From contig NZ_FNRE01000015.1 in the NCBI RefSeq assembly GCF_900107705.1, positions 1-64,000 of the forward strand: a DNA stretch of 64,000 bases, in the 5' to 3' direction. This DNA comes from Prevotella sp. tc2-28. GTDB lineage: Bacteria; Bacteroidota; Bacteroidia; Bacteroidales; Bacteroidaceae. Positions 54,850 to 63,964 of this stretch are shown in pieces. Numbering within the stretch: the stretch's first letter is position 1; each line of letters starts with the position of its first letter. Position numbers and translations under genes: made by a program. The notes under the pieces were generated by a model. The model ran no database searches, was not told the DNA's origin, and saw nothing but the letters and a program-made list of their open reading frames with translations.

Positions 54850-56691
54850 ATGAAAAAGACCTTGTTTATCACGATGCTCACAGCGACTTTCACGATGCTG
54901 ACAGCATGCTCGTCGGACGATCCGTTTAGCGACGACTACAACAACTGGATGAATAACAACAATAACACCAGTGGAGGCAATATCTCCGACACCTCCGGAG
55001 GCAGCAGTTCTGGTGTGTATAGTGAGATGAGCAGCTTTACCGTCGCACTTGACAAGACGACGGAAGAGCCTGCCAGCAGCATCGCTGCAGCTTATCCTGA
55101 AGAAGGTGACGCCCCCGCCAGCCACACCTTTTCCAAGGTGGTAAATATTGATATGGCCAATCCTGTGGACCCCGTTGTGGAAGGTGTGACCATCACCATC
55201 GACGGTAATCATGTGACAGCTAGTCACGGAAGTACGGAGGGGGTCTGCTACGTGGTGACAGGAAAGACCGCTAACGGCTCGCTGACTATCGACGGAAAGA
55301 CCGATTTCGAACTAAACCTGAACAATGCTGACATCACCAATCCCGCCAGTACGGCTATTGATATAGAGAGCAAGTTGAATGCCTATCTCGTACTGACAGG
55401 CAGCAACAAAGTCACTGACGGTACAACCGCTGACGACAGTCACAAGGGTGCGCTCTATGCCAAAGGAAAACTATTCATTGGCGGCAGTGGCTCTTTGGAG
55501 GTCTATGGCATCTATAACAATGGTATTCACGGCAAGAGCAACGTGGTCATTGACAAGGGCATCAACCTCTATGTCAAATCAACTGCCAATCACGGCATCA
55601 AGGCTGGGGCAGATATGTTTATCAACGGGGGCATCATCAACGTCGAGGTATCTGCCAACGGTGCCAAGGCCATCAACTGTGACACCAACGTGACCATCAA
55701 CGGAGGACGCACCACAGCGATTGCCACAGGTAACGGCGAATGGGAAGTCGATGAAACACTGACCTACGGAGGTGACACGAAAGCAGCAGCTGGTATTGGC
55801 TGTGACGGCATCTTCTATATGAACGGAGGCGAACTGTACGCCAAAGCGACGGGCAGCGGTGGTAAGGGTATCAAGGCTGACCTGGAAGGCTACATCACCG
55901 GTGGTAAGATACGCATCATCACCGAGGGTGGTCTCTATTACAGCAATGGTACCACCGAGAGCCATAACTATACGGGAAATACTGACAACCTGCCTGCTGC
56001 TTACACCTCTTCACCCAAGGGCATGAAGATTGGCAATAAGGAAGAGAACGGCAGTACAACGACCACCTACGGCATCCTGAAAATCTCAGGCGGCGACATT
56101 ATGGTACGCACCAAGGGTAACAACGCAGAAGGTATTGAAAGCAAGGGAACCTTCGACGTGACAGGTGGTACGATACTCATCTATGCGCACGATGATGCAA
56201 TGAACTCCACAGACGACATGACCATCTCGGGTGGCACAATAGTGGCTGTAGCTACCAACAATGATGCCATCGACGCCAATGGTAACATGTATCTCAAGGG
56301 AGGCACCATCATCGCCTGCGGAGCCAATGGTGCCGAAGCTGGCATCGACATCAACGAACAGAAGAAGCTCTACATCACCGGTGGCAACATCTTCAGCATT
56401 GGCGGACGTGTCGATGGCAATCTGGGCAGTACCACACAGGGCATCATCAATGCTTCCGGTTCTCTTTCTGCCAACAGCACTGTCAGCGTCAGCAACAGCA
56501 GCAAGACACTCTGTTCCTTCACCATGCCTCCCGTTTCCTATACCGGAAACAACGTTATCATCATCAGTTCTCCGGAACTGACCAGCGGTTCTTCCTACAC
56601 CCTCAAAGCTGGCAGCAGTTCTACCAGCGTGACGGCTTCCAACACCATCAGCGGTGGAATGGGTGGCGGCATACCTGGTGGTCGCTGGTAA
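54850..56691 (+). CDS. Cthe_2159-type beta-helix carbohydrate-binding lipoprotein
   Basis: The protein has 613 residues from ATG 54850. The lipobox LTACS makes it a lipoprotein. An Asn/Gly/Ser-rich linker (residues about 28-65) is followed by a right-handed beta-helix of the Cthe_2159/DUF4353 type, with many GG-x-I turns (INGGIINVEV, ITGGKIRIIT, ISGGTIVAVA, ITGGNIFSIGG). It ends in a Gly-rich tail (GGMGGGIPGGRW). The characterised relative binds acidic plant polysaccharides. It lies 28 nt upstream of a LytS-like kinase and should share its transcript. Confidence 0.85.
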   Translation: MKKTLFITMLTATFTMLTACSSDDPFSDDYNNWMNNNNNTSGGNISDTSGGSSSGVYSEMSSFTVALDKTTEEPASSIAAAYPEEGDAPASHTFSKVVNIDMANPVDPVVEGVTITIDGNHVTASHGSTEGVCYVVTGKTANGSLTIDGKTDFELNLNNADITNPASTAIDIESKLNAYLVLTGSNKVTDGTTADDSHKGALYAKGKLFIGGSGSLEVYGIYNNGIHGKSNVVIDKGINLYVKSTANHGIKAGADMFINGGIINVEVSANGAKAINCDTNVTINGGRTTAIATGNGEWEVDETLTYGGDTKAAAGIGCDGIFYMNGGELYAKATGSGGKGIKADLEGYITGGKIRIITEGGLYYSNGTTESHNYTGNTDNLPAAYTSSPKGMKIGNKEENGSTTTTYGILKISGGDIMVRTKGNNAEGIESKGTFDVTGGTILIYAHDDAMNSTDDMTISGGTIVAVATNNDAIDANGNMYLKGGTIIACGANGAEAGIDINEQKKLYITGGNIFSIGGRVDGNLGSTTQGIINASGSLSANSTVSVSNSSKTLCSFTMPPVSYTGNNVIIISSPELTSGSSYTLKAGSSSTSVTASNTISGGMGGGIPGGRW

Positions 56692-56719
56692 ACACAATAA
56701 ATCGACGAGGATTCCGTTT

Positions 56720-57844
56720 ATGAAGTGGATGCAGAAACAGTCGAAATATGAGAACATGGCCTACGTGGGACTGTGGGGACTACTCCTCGCAGCACCACTG
56801 CTGAGCCTGTATGTACGGACATCTAACGACAGCAGTCTGGAATTCAACTGGCAGGAAGTGTTCATCGTCTGGCGACATATCATAGTCTATCTGCTCGTCT
56901 TCCTCGTCCATAACTTCATACTGGCTCCACTGCTCATCTATCGCCACAAGCGCTGGCTCTATGGCATACTCACCCTGTGCATGATTGCCCTCTTCACCTT
57001 TTATCAGTGTCAGCAACGCCCCGACAACCCACGTCGTGAACGTTTCAGACACCGCATGGAACAGCGCTGGGAACATCGCGACCGTCCCCCACTCCCGGAA
57101 AGCCATGAGGCATTCCGCAGACATCATCGTGACCGTCCACCGGTATTCATGGGCGAGCGCGACATCATATCCATCGTCATCATCATCCTGATGTGTGGCA
57201 TGAACTTGGGCATTAAGCTGTATTACAAGACCCGTGGCGACCAGAAGAAACTGTTACGCCTGGAGAAGCAGAACCTCGAGCAACAGCTGGAATACCTGAA
57301 ATACCAGATCAACCCGCACTTCTTCATGAACACACTGAACAACATCCATGCCCTCGTCGACATCGATGCTGAGAAGGCGAAGTCCACCATCCTCGAACTG
57401 TCTAAGATGATGCGCTTCATCCTCTATGAAGGCGACAAGAAGGGCGTTCCGCTCTCCCGTGAGTTCGACTTCATACGCAACTACATCACGCTGATGCGCC
57501 TGCGCTATACCGACAAGGTACACATCAACGTCGACCTGCCTCAACAGGCTCCCGACCGCCAGCTGCCACCCCTGATGCTCATCACGTTCATCGAGAATGC
57601 TTTCAAACATGGCATCAGCTATCAGCACGATTCCTTCATCGATATCTCCGTCACCATCCATGACGAGCACCTCACCTTCTGCTGCCATAATACCAAGGCA
57701 GACACCCCTAACACAGAGAAAGGAGGCGTTGGACTGGCCAATGTCAAACAACGCCTTAACCTGCTCTACGACCATGACTACACCCTCGCCATCAACGACG
57801 AGGCAGACCATTACAATGTTGAACTCACCATTCCACTCCTATGA
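56720..57844 (+). CDS. LytS-type membrane histidine kinase with His/Arg-rich extracytoplasmic loop
   Basis: The protein has 374 residues from ATG 56720. Four membrane helices lie near 13-31, 51-73, 78-96 and 148-168. Between helices 3 and 4 lies a loop (97-147) very rich in His, Arg and Pro, with HRDRPP present twice (119-124 and 136-141). The kinase core begins with QINPHFFMNTLNN (phospho-acceptor His200) and ends with an ATPase domain (FIENAFKHG; GGVGLANVKQRL). The stop overlaps the LytTR regulator as ATGA. Confidence 0.93.
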   Translation: MKWMQKQSKYENMAYVGLWGLLLAAPLLSLYVRTSNDSSLEFNWQEVFIVWRHIIVYLLVFLVHNFILAPLLIYRHKRWLYGILTLCMIALFTFYQCQQRPDNPRRERFRHRMEQRWEHRDRPPLPESHEAFRRHHRDRPPVFMGERDIISIVIIILMCGMNLGIKLYYKTRGDQKKLLRLEKQNLEQQLEYLKYQINPHFFMNTLNNIHALVDIDAEKAKSTILELSKMMRFILYEGDKKGVPLSREFDFIRNYITLMRLRYTDKVHINVDLPQQAPDRQLPPLMLITFIENAFKHGISYQHDSFIDISVTIHDEHLTFCCHNTKADTPNTEKGGVGLANVKQRLNLLYDHDYTLAINDEADHYNVELTIPLL

Positions 57845-58602
57845 TCAGATGCATCGCCATTGACGACGAGCCCTTAGCGCTCCAGCAGATTGCCGCCTAC
57901 ATCGGCAAAGTACCGTTCCTCGAACTGGCTGCCCAGTGTCAGAGTGCCTTGGAGGCACAGCGCTTCCTGCAGAGCGACACCGTCGACGCCATTTTCTGCG
58001 ACATCAACATGCCCGACCTCAACGGCATGGACTTCATCAAGTCACTCGCAGTCCCTCCCCTCGTCGTCTTCACCACCGCCTATGCGGAATATGCCGTCGA
58101 AGGCTTTAAGGTCAATGCCGTCGACTACCTCCTCAAACCCTTCGGACTACAGGACTTCATGCGTGCTGCCAACCGCCTCCAGGAACGCCTAGTCTCTCCC
58201 CCTTCTCTCCGCTCGACCTTTGGTCGCTCGCAAGGCGAGACCTCTCACAACTCACCACTCACCTCTGAAAACGACAACGTCATTTTCCTCAAGACCGACT
58301 ATCGCATCGTCAAAGTCACCATCTCCGACATCCGTTATGTCGAAGCCATGAGCGAATACCTGAAGGTATGGCTCGAGGGCGAGGCAAAGCCCCTCATCAC
58401 CCTGCTCTCCATGAAGAAGATGGAAGAGCGCCTGCCAGCCACGTTCATGCGCATCCACCGTTCCTATATCATCAACCTCGACAAGATTCAGGAGGTCAAC
58501 AAAAACCGTGTCATCATGGATGCTGATACCTATCTGCCCATAGGCGATTTGTATAAAGAAGCTTTCCAACAGTATGTCGACACGAAATTTTTGGGCAAAT
58601 AA
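57841..58602 (+). CDS. LytTR-family response regulator
   Basis: A 253-residue protein. Receiver domain: acidic pair in IAIDDEP, phospho-acceptor Asp54 in CDINMPDLNG and Lys99 in LLKPFG. A short Ser/Pro/Thr-rich linker leads to a LytTR DNA-binding domain (KTDYRIVKVTISDIRYVEAMSEYLKVW; MRIHRSYIINLDKI). It should act with the kinase before it. Likely targets include the upstream beta-helix gene. Confidence 0.95.
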   Translation: MIRCIAIDDEPLALQQIAAYIGKVPFLELAAQCQSALEAQRFLQSDTVDAIFCDINMPDLNGMDFIKSLAVPPLVVFTTAYAEYAVEGFKVNAVDYLLKPFGLQDFMRAANRLQERLVSPPSLRSTFGRSQGETSHNSPLTSENDNVIFLKTDYRIVKVTISDIRYVEAMSEYLKVWLEGEAKPLITLLSMKKMEERLPATFMRIHRSYIINLDKIQEVNKNRVIMDADTYLPIGDLYKEAFQQYVDTKFLGK

Positions 58603-58634
58603 TTTGCATTTCTCAGGATTATCGTGTATCTTTG
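58603..58634 (+). promoter_or_regulatory. -33/-7 promoter of the aldehyde dehydrogenase
   Basis: TTTG (58603-58606), 20 bp, TATCTTTG (58627-58634), then a 47-nt leader. Confidence 0.75.
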
Positions 58635-58681
58635 TCGTCGATTAAATTTTTTTACTACTTAACTACTAAAAACATATTGTT

Positions 58682-60121
58682 ATGAAAGACTTGAAAATGT
58701 ACATTGACGGCCAGTTCTGCGAAGCGTCAGACGGGCAGTGGATTGATGTGTTAAACCCGTCGACAGAGGAGGTTATCTCCCGTCAGCCCAATGGCACCAT
58801 TGCGGATGTCAACCGCGCCCTGGATGCTGCACGTGCTGCCCAGAAACAGTGGGGCAAGACGCCTGCCATCGAACGGGCTGCCTGGCTGAAGAAGTTGGCC
58901 AACGGCATTCGTGAGCGTCGTGAGGAGTTCATCGACATCATCATGCGCGAACAGGGAAAGACCATCACCTGGGCCACCATCGAGGTCGACGTCACAGCGG
59001 AATATTTCGACTACATGGCATCCTTCGCCCGCCATATCGAGGGTGAGATCATCCCCAGCGACCGTCCTAACGAGACCATCTTCCTCACCAAGAAACCCAT
59101 TGGTGTCGTAGCTGGCATCCTGCCCTGGAACTTCCCCTTCTTCCTCATAGCCCGTAAGGCTGGTGCTGCCCTCATTGCCGGCTGTACCATCGTCATCAAG
59201 CCCTCTCAGCTCACCCCCGAGAACTGCACTGTCTTTGGTGAGGTTGTCGACAAGGTGGGACTCCCCAAGGGTGTCATCAATATCGTGACGGGTAAGGGTT
59301 CTGTCATTGGCAACGAGATGGCTGGCTCCCCGAAGATTGACATTGTCAGCGTCACCGGTTCGGTAGGTGCTGGCGAGAGCATCATGGCAGCAGCCTCGAA
59401 GAACATCACCAAGGTAAGCCTCGAACTGGGTGGCAAGGCTCCTGCCATTGTCTGCAAGGATGCCGACCTGGAGAAGGCAGCCCAGTGGATTGTCGACAGC
59501 CGTATTGGCAACAACGGCCAGATCTGCAACAATGCCGAGCGTGTCTATGTACAGAAGGAAGTAAAGGCCGAATTCACCAAGATCCTCGTCCAGAAGATGC
59601 AGGCAGTCAAGGTGGGTGATGTCTGTCAGGACCACACCGTCGACATGGGTCCGTTGGTAGAGGCCCGTGCCCTGGAGAGTGTCACCGAGAAGGTGGAGCG
59701 CGCCATCAAGCAGGGCGCCAAGCTGCTCTGTGGTGGTCATCGTGTAGGCACCAAGGGCTACTTCTATGCAGCCACCGTCCTCGACAACTGCACACAGCAG
59801 ATGGACATCATCCATGAGGAGACCTTCGGTCCTGTCATCCCGCTCGTGGAGTTCGATACGATAGACCAGGTCATCCAGTGGGCCAACGACTGTGAATACG
59901 GTCTGGCTTCCAGCGTCTTCACCAAGGACATCGACACTGCAACGCGTGTTGCTCGTGAACTGGAGTTTGGTGAGACCTATATCAACCGTGAGCATTTCGA
60001 GGCTATGCAGGGCTTCCATGCCGGTGTCAAGAAGAGTGGCATAGGTGGTGCTGATGGCAAGCATGGCATAGAGGAATACCTCGTAACCCACGTCACATAC
60101 CTCGATACGCACTACGAGTAA
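58682..60121 (+). CDS. aldA: AldA-type lactaldehyde/aldehyde dehydrogenase
   Basis: The protein has 479 residues. NAD-binding and catalytic residues are all visible: Asn150 in PWNFP, Lys174 in IKPSQ, Glu248 in LELGG and nucleophile Cys282 in GQICNNAERV. The last feature and the C-terminal FEAMQGFHAGVKKSGIGGADGKHG are characteristic of E. coli AldA rather than generic ALDHs. It probably oxidises lactaldehyde from fucose or rhamnose breakdown, though related aldehydes are possible. It stands alone with its own promoter and terminator; no fucose operon is nearby. A 453-codon frame on the opposite strand is judged a shadow. Confidence 0.9.
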   Translation: MKDLKMYIDGQFCEASDGQWIDVLNPSTEEVISRQPNGTIADVNRALDAARAAQKQWGKTPAIERAAWLKKLANGIRERREEFIDIIMREQGKTITWATIEVDVTAEYFDYMASFARHIEGEIIPSDRPNETIFLTKKPIGVVAGILPWNFPFFLIARKAGAALIAGCTIVIKPSQLTPENCTVFGEVVDKVGLPKGVINIVTGKGSVIGNEMAGSPKIDIVSVTGSVGAGESIMAAASKNITKVSLELGGKAPAIVCKDADLEKAAQWIVDSRIGNNGQICNNAERVYVQKEVKAEFTKILVQKMQAVKVGDVCQDHTVDMGPLVEARALESVTEKVERAIKQGAKLLCGGHRVGTKGYFYAATVLDNCTQQMDIIHEETFGPVIPLVEFDTIDQVIQWANDCEYGLASSVFTKDIDTATRVARELEFGETYINREHFEAMQGFHAGVKKSGIGGADGKHGIEEYLVTHVTYLDTHYE

Positions 60122-60128
60122 TCACATT

Positions 60129-60168
60129 AAAAATCGCATCAGTCTTATGACTAATGCGATTTTTTTTT
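60129..60168. terminator. Strong intrinsic terminator after aldA
   Basis: AAAAATCGCAT and AGTC pair with GACT and ATGCGATTTTT around TTAT, with T runs on the plus strand and an A-run mirror that also allows minus-strand use. Confidence 0.9.
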
Positions 60169-60174
60169 AAAACA

Positions 60175-60205
60175 TTTGTTTATTGAGAAATAATTCGTAC
60201 CTTTG
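60175..60205 (+). promoter_or_regulatory. -33/-7 promoter of the CapD-like gene
   Basis: TTTG (60175-60178), 19 bp, TACCTTTG (60198-60205), 36 nt before ATG 60242. Confidence 0.8.
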
Positions 60206-60241
60206 CAGTCGGTATAGTGAAACTCTTCTATAGAGGCGCTC

Positions 60242-62164
60242 ATGATGATGAACACGATAAAGAAACTGATTGAATGGTATTTTAGCAAGAATAGCCTCCC
60301 CTATTGGTGCATCCTGCTTTGTGATATTTTCATTATTTTCCTGTCTTCTATTTTCACCTATTGGGTATTTAGGAAGACACAATTGCTTCTCGACAACCAT
60401 CTCGCAGTGTTCTGCACCGCCTTGTTCTATGGCGCTATCGGCCTAATCGGTGCTAGGATCTTCCACACCTATATGGGCATCATGCGCTACTCGTCGTTTG
60501 TTGACCTGGTAAATGTCGCCTATGCCAATATGCTGAGCATGGTGATCGCCATCGTACTGTCCGAAGTGCTGCAGTACAGTGGACATGCCACCATTGCAGC
60601 TCTCACGCAGACACAGACTGTGGTAGCCTTTATCTTCGCAGCCTTTGGCATGGGTGCGGTACGTGTCCTGGCCAAGACGCTCTATGATATCGCCTTCACT
60701 GACCGCAGAGCCAAGAATGTACTCATTTATGGTGCCCTATCAGGTGGTGTGGGCCTAGCCAAAAACATCAAGACACAGCGTCCTCGCAAGTTCCGCCTTT
60801 GTGGCTTTATCTCCCATGACAACCGTGCCAAGCACATCATGCTGATGGGTAAAAAGGTGTATAATGTGAACGACAATCTGCTCGCGATTATCCGCAAGGA
60901 CCACATCGAGGCCATTCTCGTCTCTCCCCTCCGCATTGAAGAGTTCCGTCTCAACCAGAAGTTACAGGACGAGCTGATCAATGCCGGCTGTACCATCTTC
61001 ATGGCACATTCCGCCCAGGAGGCAACCATCAAGAACGGCCAGCTCACCGACGAAGACATCCAGGGCATGCAGATCAAGGAGGTGTCTGTCGAAGACCTGC
61101 TGCCACGCGACGAGATAGAGATTGACATGCAGTCTGTCGGCAACCTGCTGCACGACACGACCATCCTCATCACAGGCTCAGCAGGTTCCATCGGTTCTGA
61201 GATGGTTCGCCAGATAGCAGCCTACCAGCCTAAGAAGATGATTCTCATCGACCAGGCAGAGACACCACAGCATGACATCCGCCTGATGATGAAGAACGAG
61301 TTCCCCGACATCGATGCCGACACCATTGTCACCAGCATCGACCATGTGACTCGTATGGACACCATCTTCCGTAAATACCATCCCGACTACGTGTTCCACG
61401 CTGCAGCCTATAAGCACGTCCCCATGATGGAAGACAACCCCTCAGAGGCCGTGCTCAACAACATCCACGGCACGAAGGTCATTGCCGACCTCTCTGTGAA
61501 ATACGGTGTCAAGAAGTTCGTCATGGTGTCTACCGACAAGGCGGTGAACCCCACCAATGTCATGGGCTGCTCCAAGCGCATCTGCGAGATCTACGTCCAG
61601 AGCCTCAACCACGTCCAGGAGAACTGTCAGTTCGTCACCACCCGCTTTGGCAATGTGCTGGGCTCCAATGGCTCCGTCATCCCCCTCTTCCGTGAACAGA
61701 TCAAGAACGGAGGACCCGTCACCGTCACTGACGAGCGCATCGTCCGCTTCTTCATGCTCATCCCCGAGGCCTGTAAGCTCGTCCTCGAGGCAGGCACCAA
61801 GGGCCATGGCGGTGAGATATTCGTCTTCGACATGGGTAAACCCGTCAAGATAGTAGACCTCGCCAAACGCATGATAGCCCTCTCAGGCGCCAAGAACGTG
61901 CAAATCAAATTCACGGGCCTCCGTGAAGGTGAGAAGCTCTACGAGGAAGTCCTCAACGAACTCGAAGGCACCAAACCCACCTTCAACAAGAAGATCCGCA
62001 TCGCCCAAGTCCGTGAATACGACTACAACGAAGCCAGCCAGCAAATCGACGACCTCATAGCCATCGCCAAACAATACGACAACATGGCCACCGTCGCCAA
62101 GATGAAAGAAATCGTACCCGAATACAAGTCCAACAACTCCATCTACGAGGAACTTGATAAATAA
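60242..62164 (+). CDS. FlaA1/CapD-type nucleotide-sugar 4,6-dehydratase, membrane form
   Basis: A 640-residue protein. Four N-terminal membrane helices to about 150 lead to a first Rossmann-like domain (NVLIYGALSGGVGLAKNI). The catalytic short-chain-dehydrogenase domain follows, with TGSAGSIGSE (from about residue 311), AAYKHVPMME and TDKAVNPTNVMGCSK, where Lys445 is active and Met replaces the usual Tyr, as in FlaA1/WbpM. It makes 4-keto-6-deoxy UDP-sugars, often the first step to unusual N-acetyl sugars in capsule or O-antigen. It may serve the glycan locus 40 kb to the left. Confidence 0.92.
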   Translation: MMMNTIKKLIEWYFSKNSLPYWCILLCDIFIIFLSSIFTYWVFRKTQLLLDNHLAVFCTALFYGAIGLIGARIFHTYMGIMRYSSFVDLVNVAYANMLSMVIAIVLSEVLQYSGHATIAALTQTQTVVAFIFAAFGMGAVRVLAKTLYDIAFTDRRAKNVLIYGALSGGVGLAKNIKTQRPRKFRLCGFISHDNRAKHIMLMGKKVYNVNDNLLAIIRKDHIEAILVSPLRIEEFRLNQKLQDELINAGCTIFMAHSAQEATIKNGQLTDEDIQGMQIKEVSVEDLLPRDEIEIDMQSVGNLLHDTTILITGSAGSIGSEMVRQIAAYQPKKMILIDQAETPQHDIRLMMKNEFPDIDADTIVTSIDHVTRMDTIFRKYHPDYVFHAAAYKHVPMMEDNPSEAVLNNIHGTKVIADLSVKYGVKKFVMVSTDKAVNPTNVMGCSKRICEIYVQSLNHVQENCQFVTTRFGNVLGSNGSVIPLFREQIKNGGPVTVTDERIVRFFMLIPEACKLVLEAGTKGHGGEIFVFDMGKPVKIVDLAKRMIALSGAKNVQIKFTGLREGEKLYEEVLNELEGTKPTFNKKIRIAQVREYDYNEASQQIDDLIAIAKQYDNMATVAKMKEIVPEYKSNNSIYEELDK

Positions 62165-62206
62165 CCGATAGAGTGCCTTTCTCAGTTAAGGCTTACGTTA
62201 ATAATA

Positions 62207-63517
62207 TCACAAACTCTTTTGCACATAACGAAGCACAAAAATTACGAAAAGCACCCATACAGTAGGCTGAATCTGCCGAATGCCCTTCATCCCAATCCCT
62301 GCCTTCATCAACACATACATGATAATACCCAACATGATACCATCACTGATACTATAACTCAGCGGCATCAGCAACATCATGATAAACGCAGGAATCGCCT
62401 CAGTATAATCCTCCCATTGCACCCGGATGGTATTAGTACACATCATCACACCCACAATGACCAGCGCGGGCCCAGTGGCAGCAGCAGGAATGGAAAGAAA
62501 CAGTGGACCTAGGAATAGTGCTAATGCGAAACAAAGCGATACGACAAGCGCTGTAAGCCCCGTACGACCACCTACAGCCACACCCGTTGCACTCTCCACA
62601 TATGTCGTTGTCGTCGAAGTCCCCAGACAAGCCCCAGCAGTGGTAGCAACAGCATCCGCCATCAACATACGCCCGACCCCCGCAATACGACCATTCTGAT
62701 CCACCAAGTCAGCCTTTAGTGAGATTGCAATCACAGTCCCTATAGTGTCAAACAAGTCGACAAAAAGAAAGGTCAGTACCACGATCAGCATGTCCAGCGA
62801 GAAAATATGACGCCACTCGAACTGCAGGAAGATAGGAGCCAGCGAGGGCGGTGCCGATACAAACTTATCTAAATGTGTCACCCCCATTGGAATACCAATG
62901 AGCGCCGTCAGCAGAATACCCCATAGGATTCCCCCTTTCACATTCCTGACCACCAACAAACCACAGATTACAAGACCTATCAACGCCAGTATAATCGAAG
63001 GGTTGTCAAAGTCAGCCAGCGCCACCTGCGTACTCTCATTGCCAACCACAATTCCACAGTTCTGCATACCAATAAACGCAATAAATAATCCTATCCCACC
63101 TCCTATGGCTGACTTCATACCAGCCGGAATGGCATTCGCTATCAACTCCCTCACCTTAAACAGTGAGAGAAACATAAAAAGCACCCCCTCAATGAATACA
63201 GCCGTCAGCGCAAACTGCCAGCTGTAACCCATGCCGAAACACACCGTAAACACAAAAAACGCATTAATTCCCATGCCTGGAGCCAATCCAAACGGCTTCT
63301 TTGCATAGACAGCCATCACCATGGACCCCACCACAGAAGCCAGCACCGTGGCAGTAAAGACCGCTCCCGTAGGCATCCCCATCGGCTCTAACGCACTGAA
63401 TATACTCGGATTCACAGCTAGGATATACGCCATGGTCAGAAAAGTAGTAACACCCGCATAAATCTCAGTCTGCACCTGATGTTGTGCCGAGTCAAACCCA
63501 AATAGTCTTTGTAACAT
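62207..63517 (-). CDS. NCS2/AzgA-type purine permease
   Basis: The protein has 436 residues from ATG 63517, with GGAGG 10 nt upstream; an in-frame TTG lies 9 nt further up. About 12-14 membrane helices. TFLTMAYILAVNPSIF, the GMGINAFF helix, FVDLFDTIGT and the transport-site segment STTTTYVESATGV are typical of hypoxanthine/guanine/adenine transporters of the AzgA branch. Together with pnp it fits purine salvage. Confidence 0.92.
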   Translation of the reverse strand: MLQRLFGFDSAQHQVQTEIYAGVTTFLTMAYILAVNPSIFSALEPMGMPTGAVFTATVLASVVGSMVMAVYAKKPFGLAPGMGINAFFVFTVCFGMGYSWQFALTAVFIEGVLFMFLSLFKVRELIANAIPAGMKSAIGGGIGLFIAFIGMQNCGIVVGNESTQVALADFDNPSIILALIGLVICGLLVVRNVKGGILWGILLTALIGIPMGVTHLDKFVSAPPSLAPIFLQFEWRHIFSLDMLIVVLTFLFVDLFDTIGTVIAISLKADLVDQNGRIAGVGRMLMADAVATTAGACLGTSTTTTYVESATGVAVGGRTGLTALVVSLCFALALFLGPLFLSIPAAATGPALVIVGVMMCTNTIRVQWEDYTEAIPAFIMMLLMPLSYSISDGIMLGIIMYVLMKAGIGMKGIRQIQPTVWVLFVIFVLRYVQKSL

Positions 63518-63557
63518 AGTCAACAAACCTCCTCAATACTAAACCAGAAGTTGAAGG

Positions 63558-63589
63558 CAAAGATACAAATTGTTTGACAAATCTCCAAA
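63558..63589 (-). promoter_or_regulatory. -33/-7 promoter of the purine permease
   Basis: Minus strand TTTG (63586-63589), 20 bp, TATCTTTG (63558-63565), 40 nt before ATG. Confidence 0.75.
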
Positions 63590-63599
63590 TTTTTCACCA

Positions 63600-63733
63600 A
63601 TTATATCCCTGAAATTACCTTTAATGTTTTTAACTATCCATATGGATTCGAACAATTCCTGGACAAGCTAGACGAGCAGAAAATCAAGCGCGTGTTCAAA
63701 ATAAAAAAGGACGATGCAAAAGCACCAGCCCAT
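63600..63733 (+). other. Possible coding remnant
   Basis: The plus strand reads openly as NYIPEITFNVFNYPYGFEQF followed by a charged helix-like stretch (DKLDEQKIKRVFKIKKDDAK), with no start codon or RBS. It looks like the middle of a decayed gene, but the family is not recognised. A chance open frame is possible. Confidence 0.3.
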
Positions 63734-63964
63734 CTATTGATATTGATTCACCCTCCTATACCGTTCCATCAACTTCAGAAGATTAGAAAACCGTTCAACC
63801 CTCTCAACCTTCATCTTCCCTGCATTAAGAGCCTTTCTATTCGCTTTCACCCAATTCAGCATACCATGTTCCTCAATCTTGTACTTCGACGGATTCCTAT
63901 GATTCGCCTCAATAAAGCAAACCACCATCTTATACATCATCCCCCACTTCTCTTCCTGCCTCAT
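63734..63964 (-). CDS. Small helicase-associated-domain-like protein
   Basis: The protein has 76 residues from ATG 63964; the frame stays open for ten further codons before a TGA near the window edge, with no other ATG. The pattern NHRNPSKYKIEEHGMLNWVKANRKALNAGKM resembles the helicase-associated repeat (a Trp-containing helical unit ending in an R-x-GKM/L segment). It could be a free small protein or the surviving C-terminus of a larger, decayed helicase-type gene. A coding remnant lies just downstream, which favours decay. Confidence 0.5.
   Translation of the reverse strand: MRQEEKWGMMYKMVVCFIEANHRNPSKYKIEEHGMLNWVKANRKALNAGKMKVERVERFSNLLKLMERYRRVNQYQ

Noticed and set aside
58751-60112. A 453-codon open frame on the strand opposite aldA
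   Set aside because: It mirrors the strongly conserved aldA frame, has no promoter or RBS, and its product has no recognisable fold. It results from codon bias on the sense strand.
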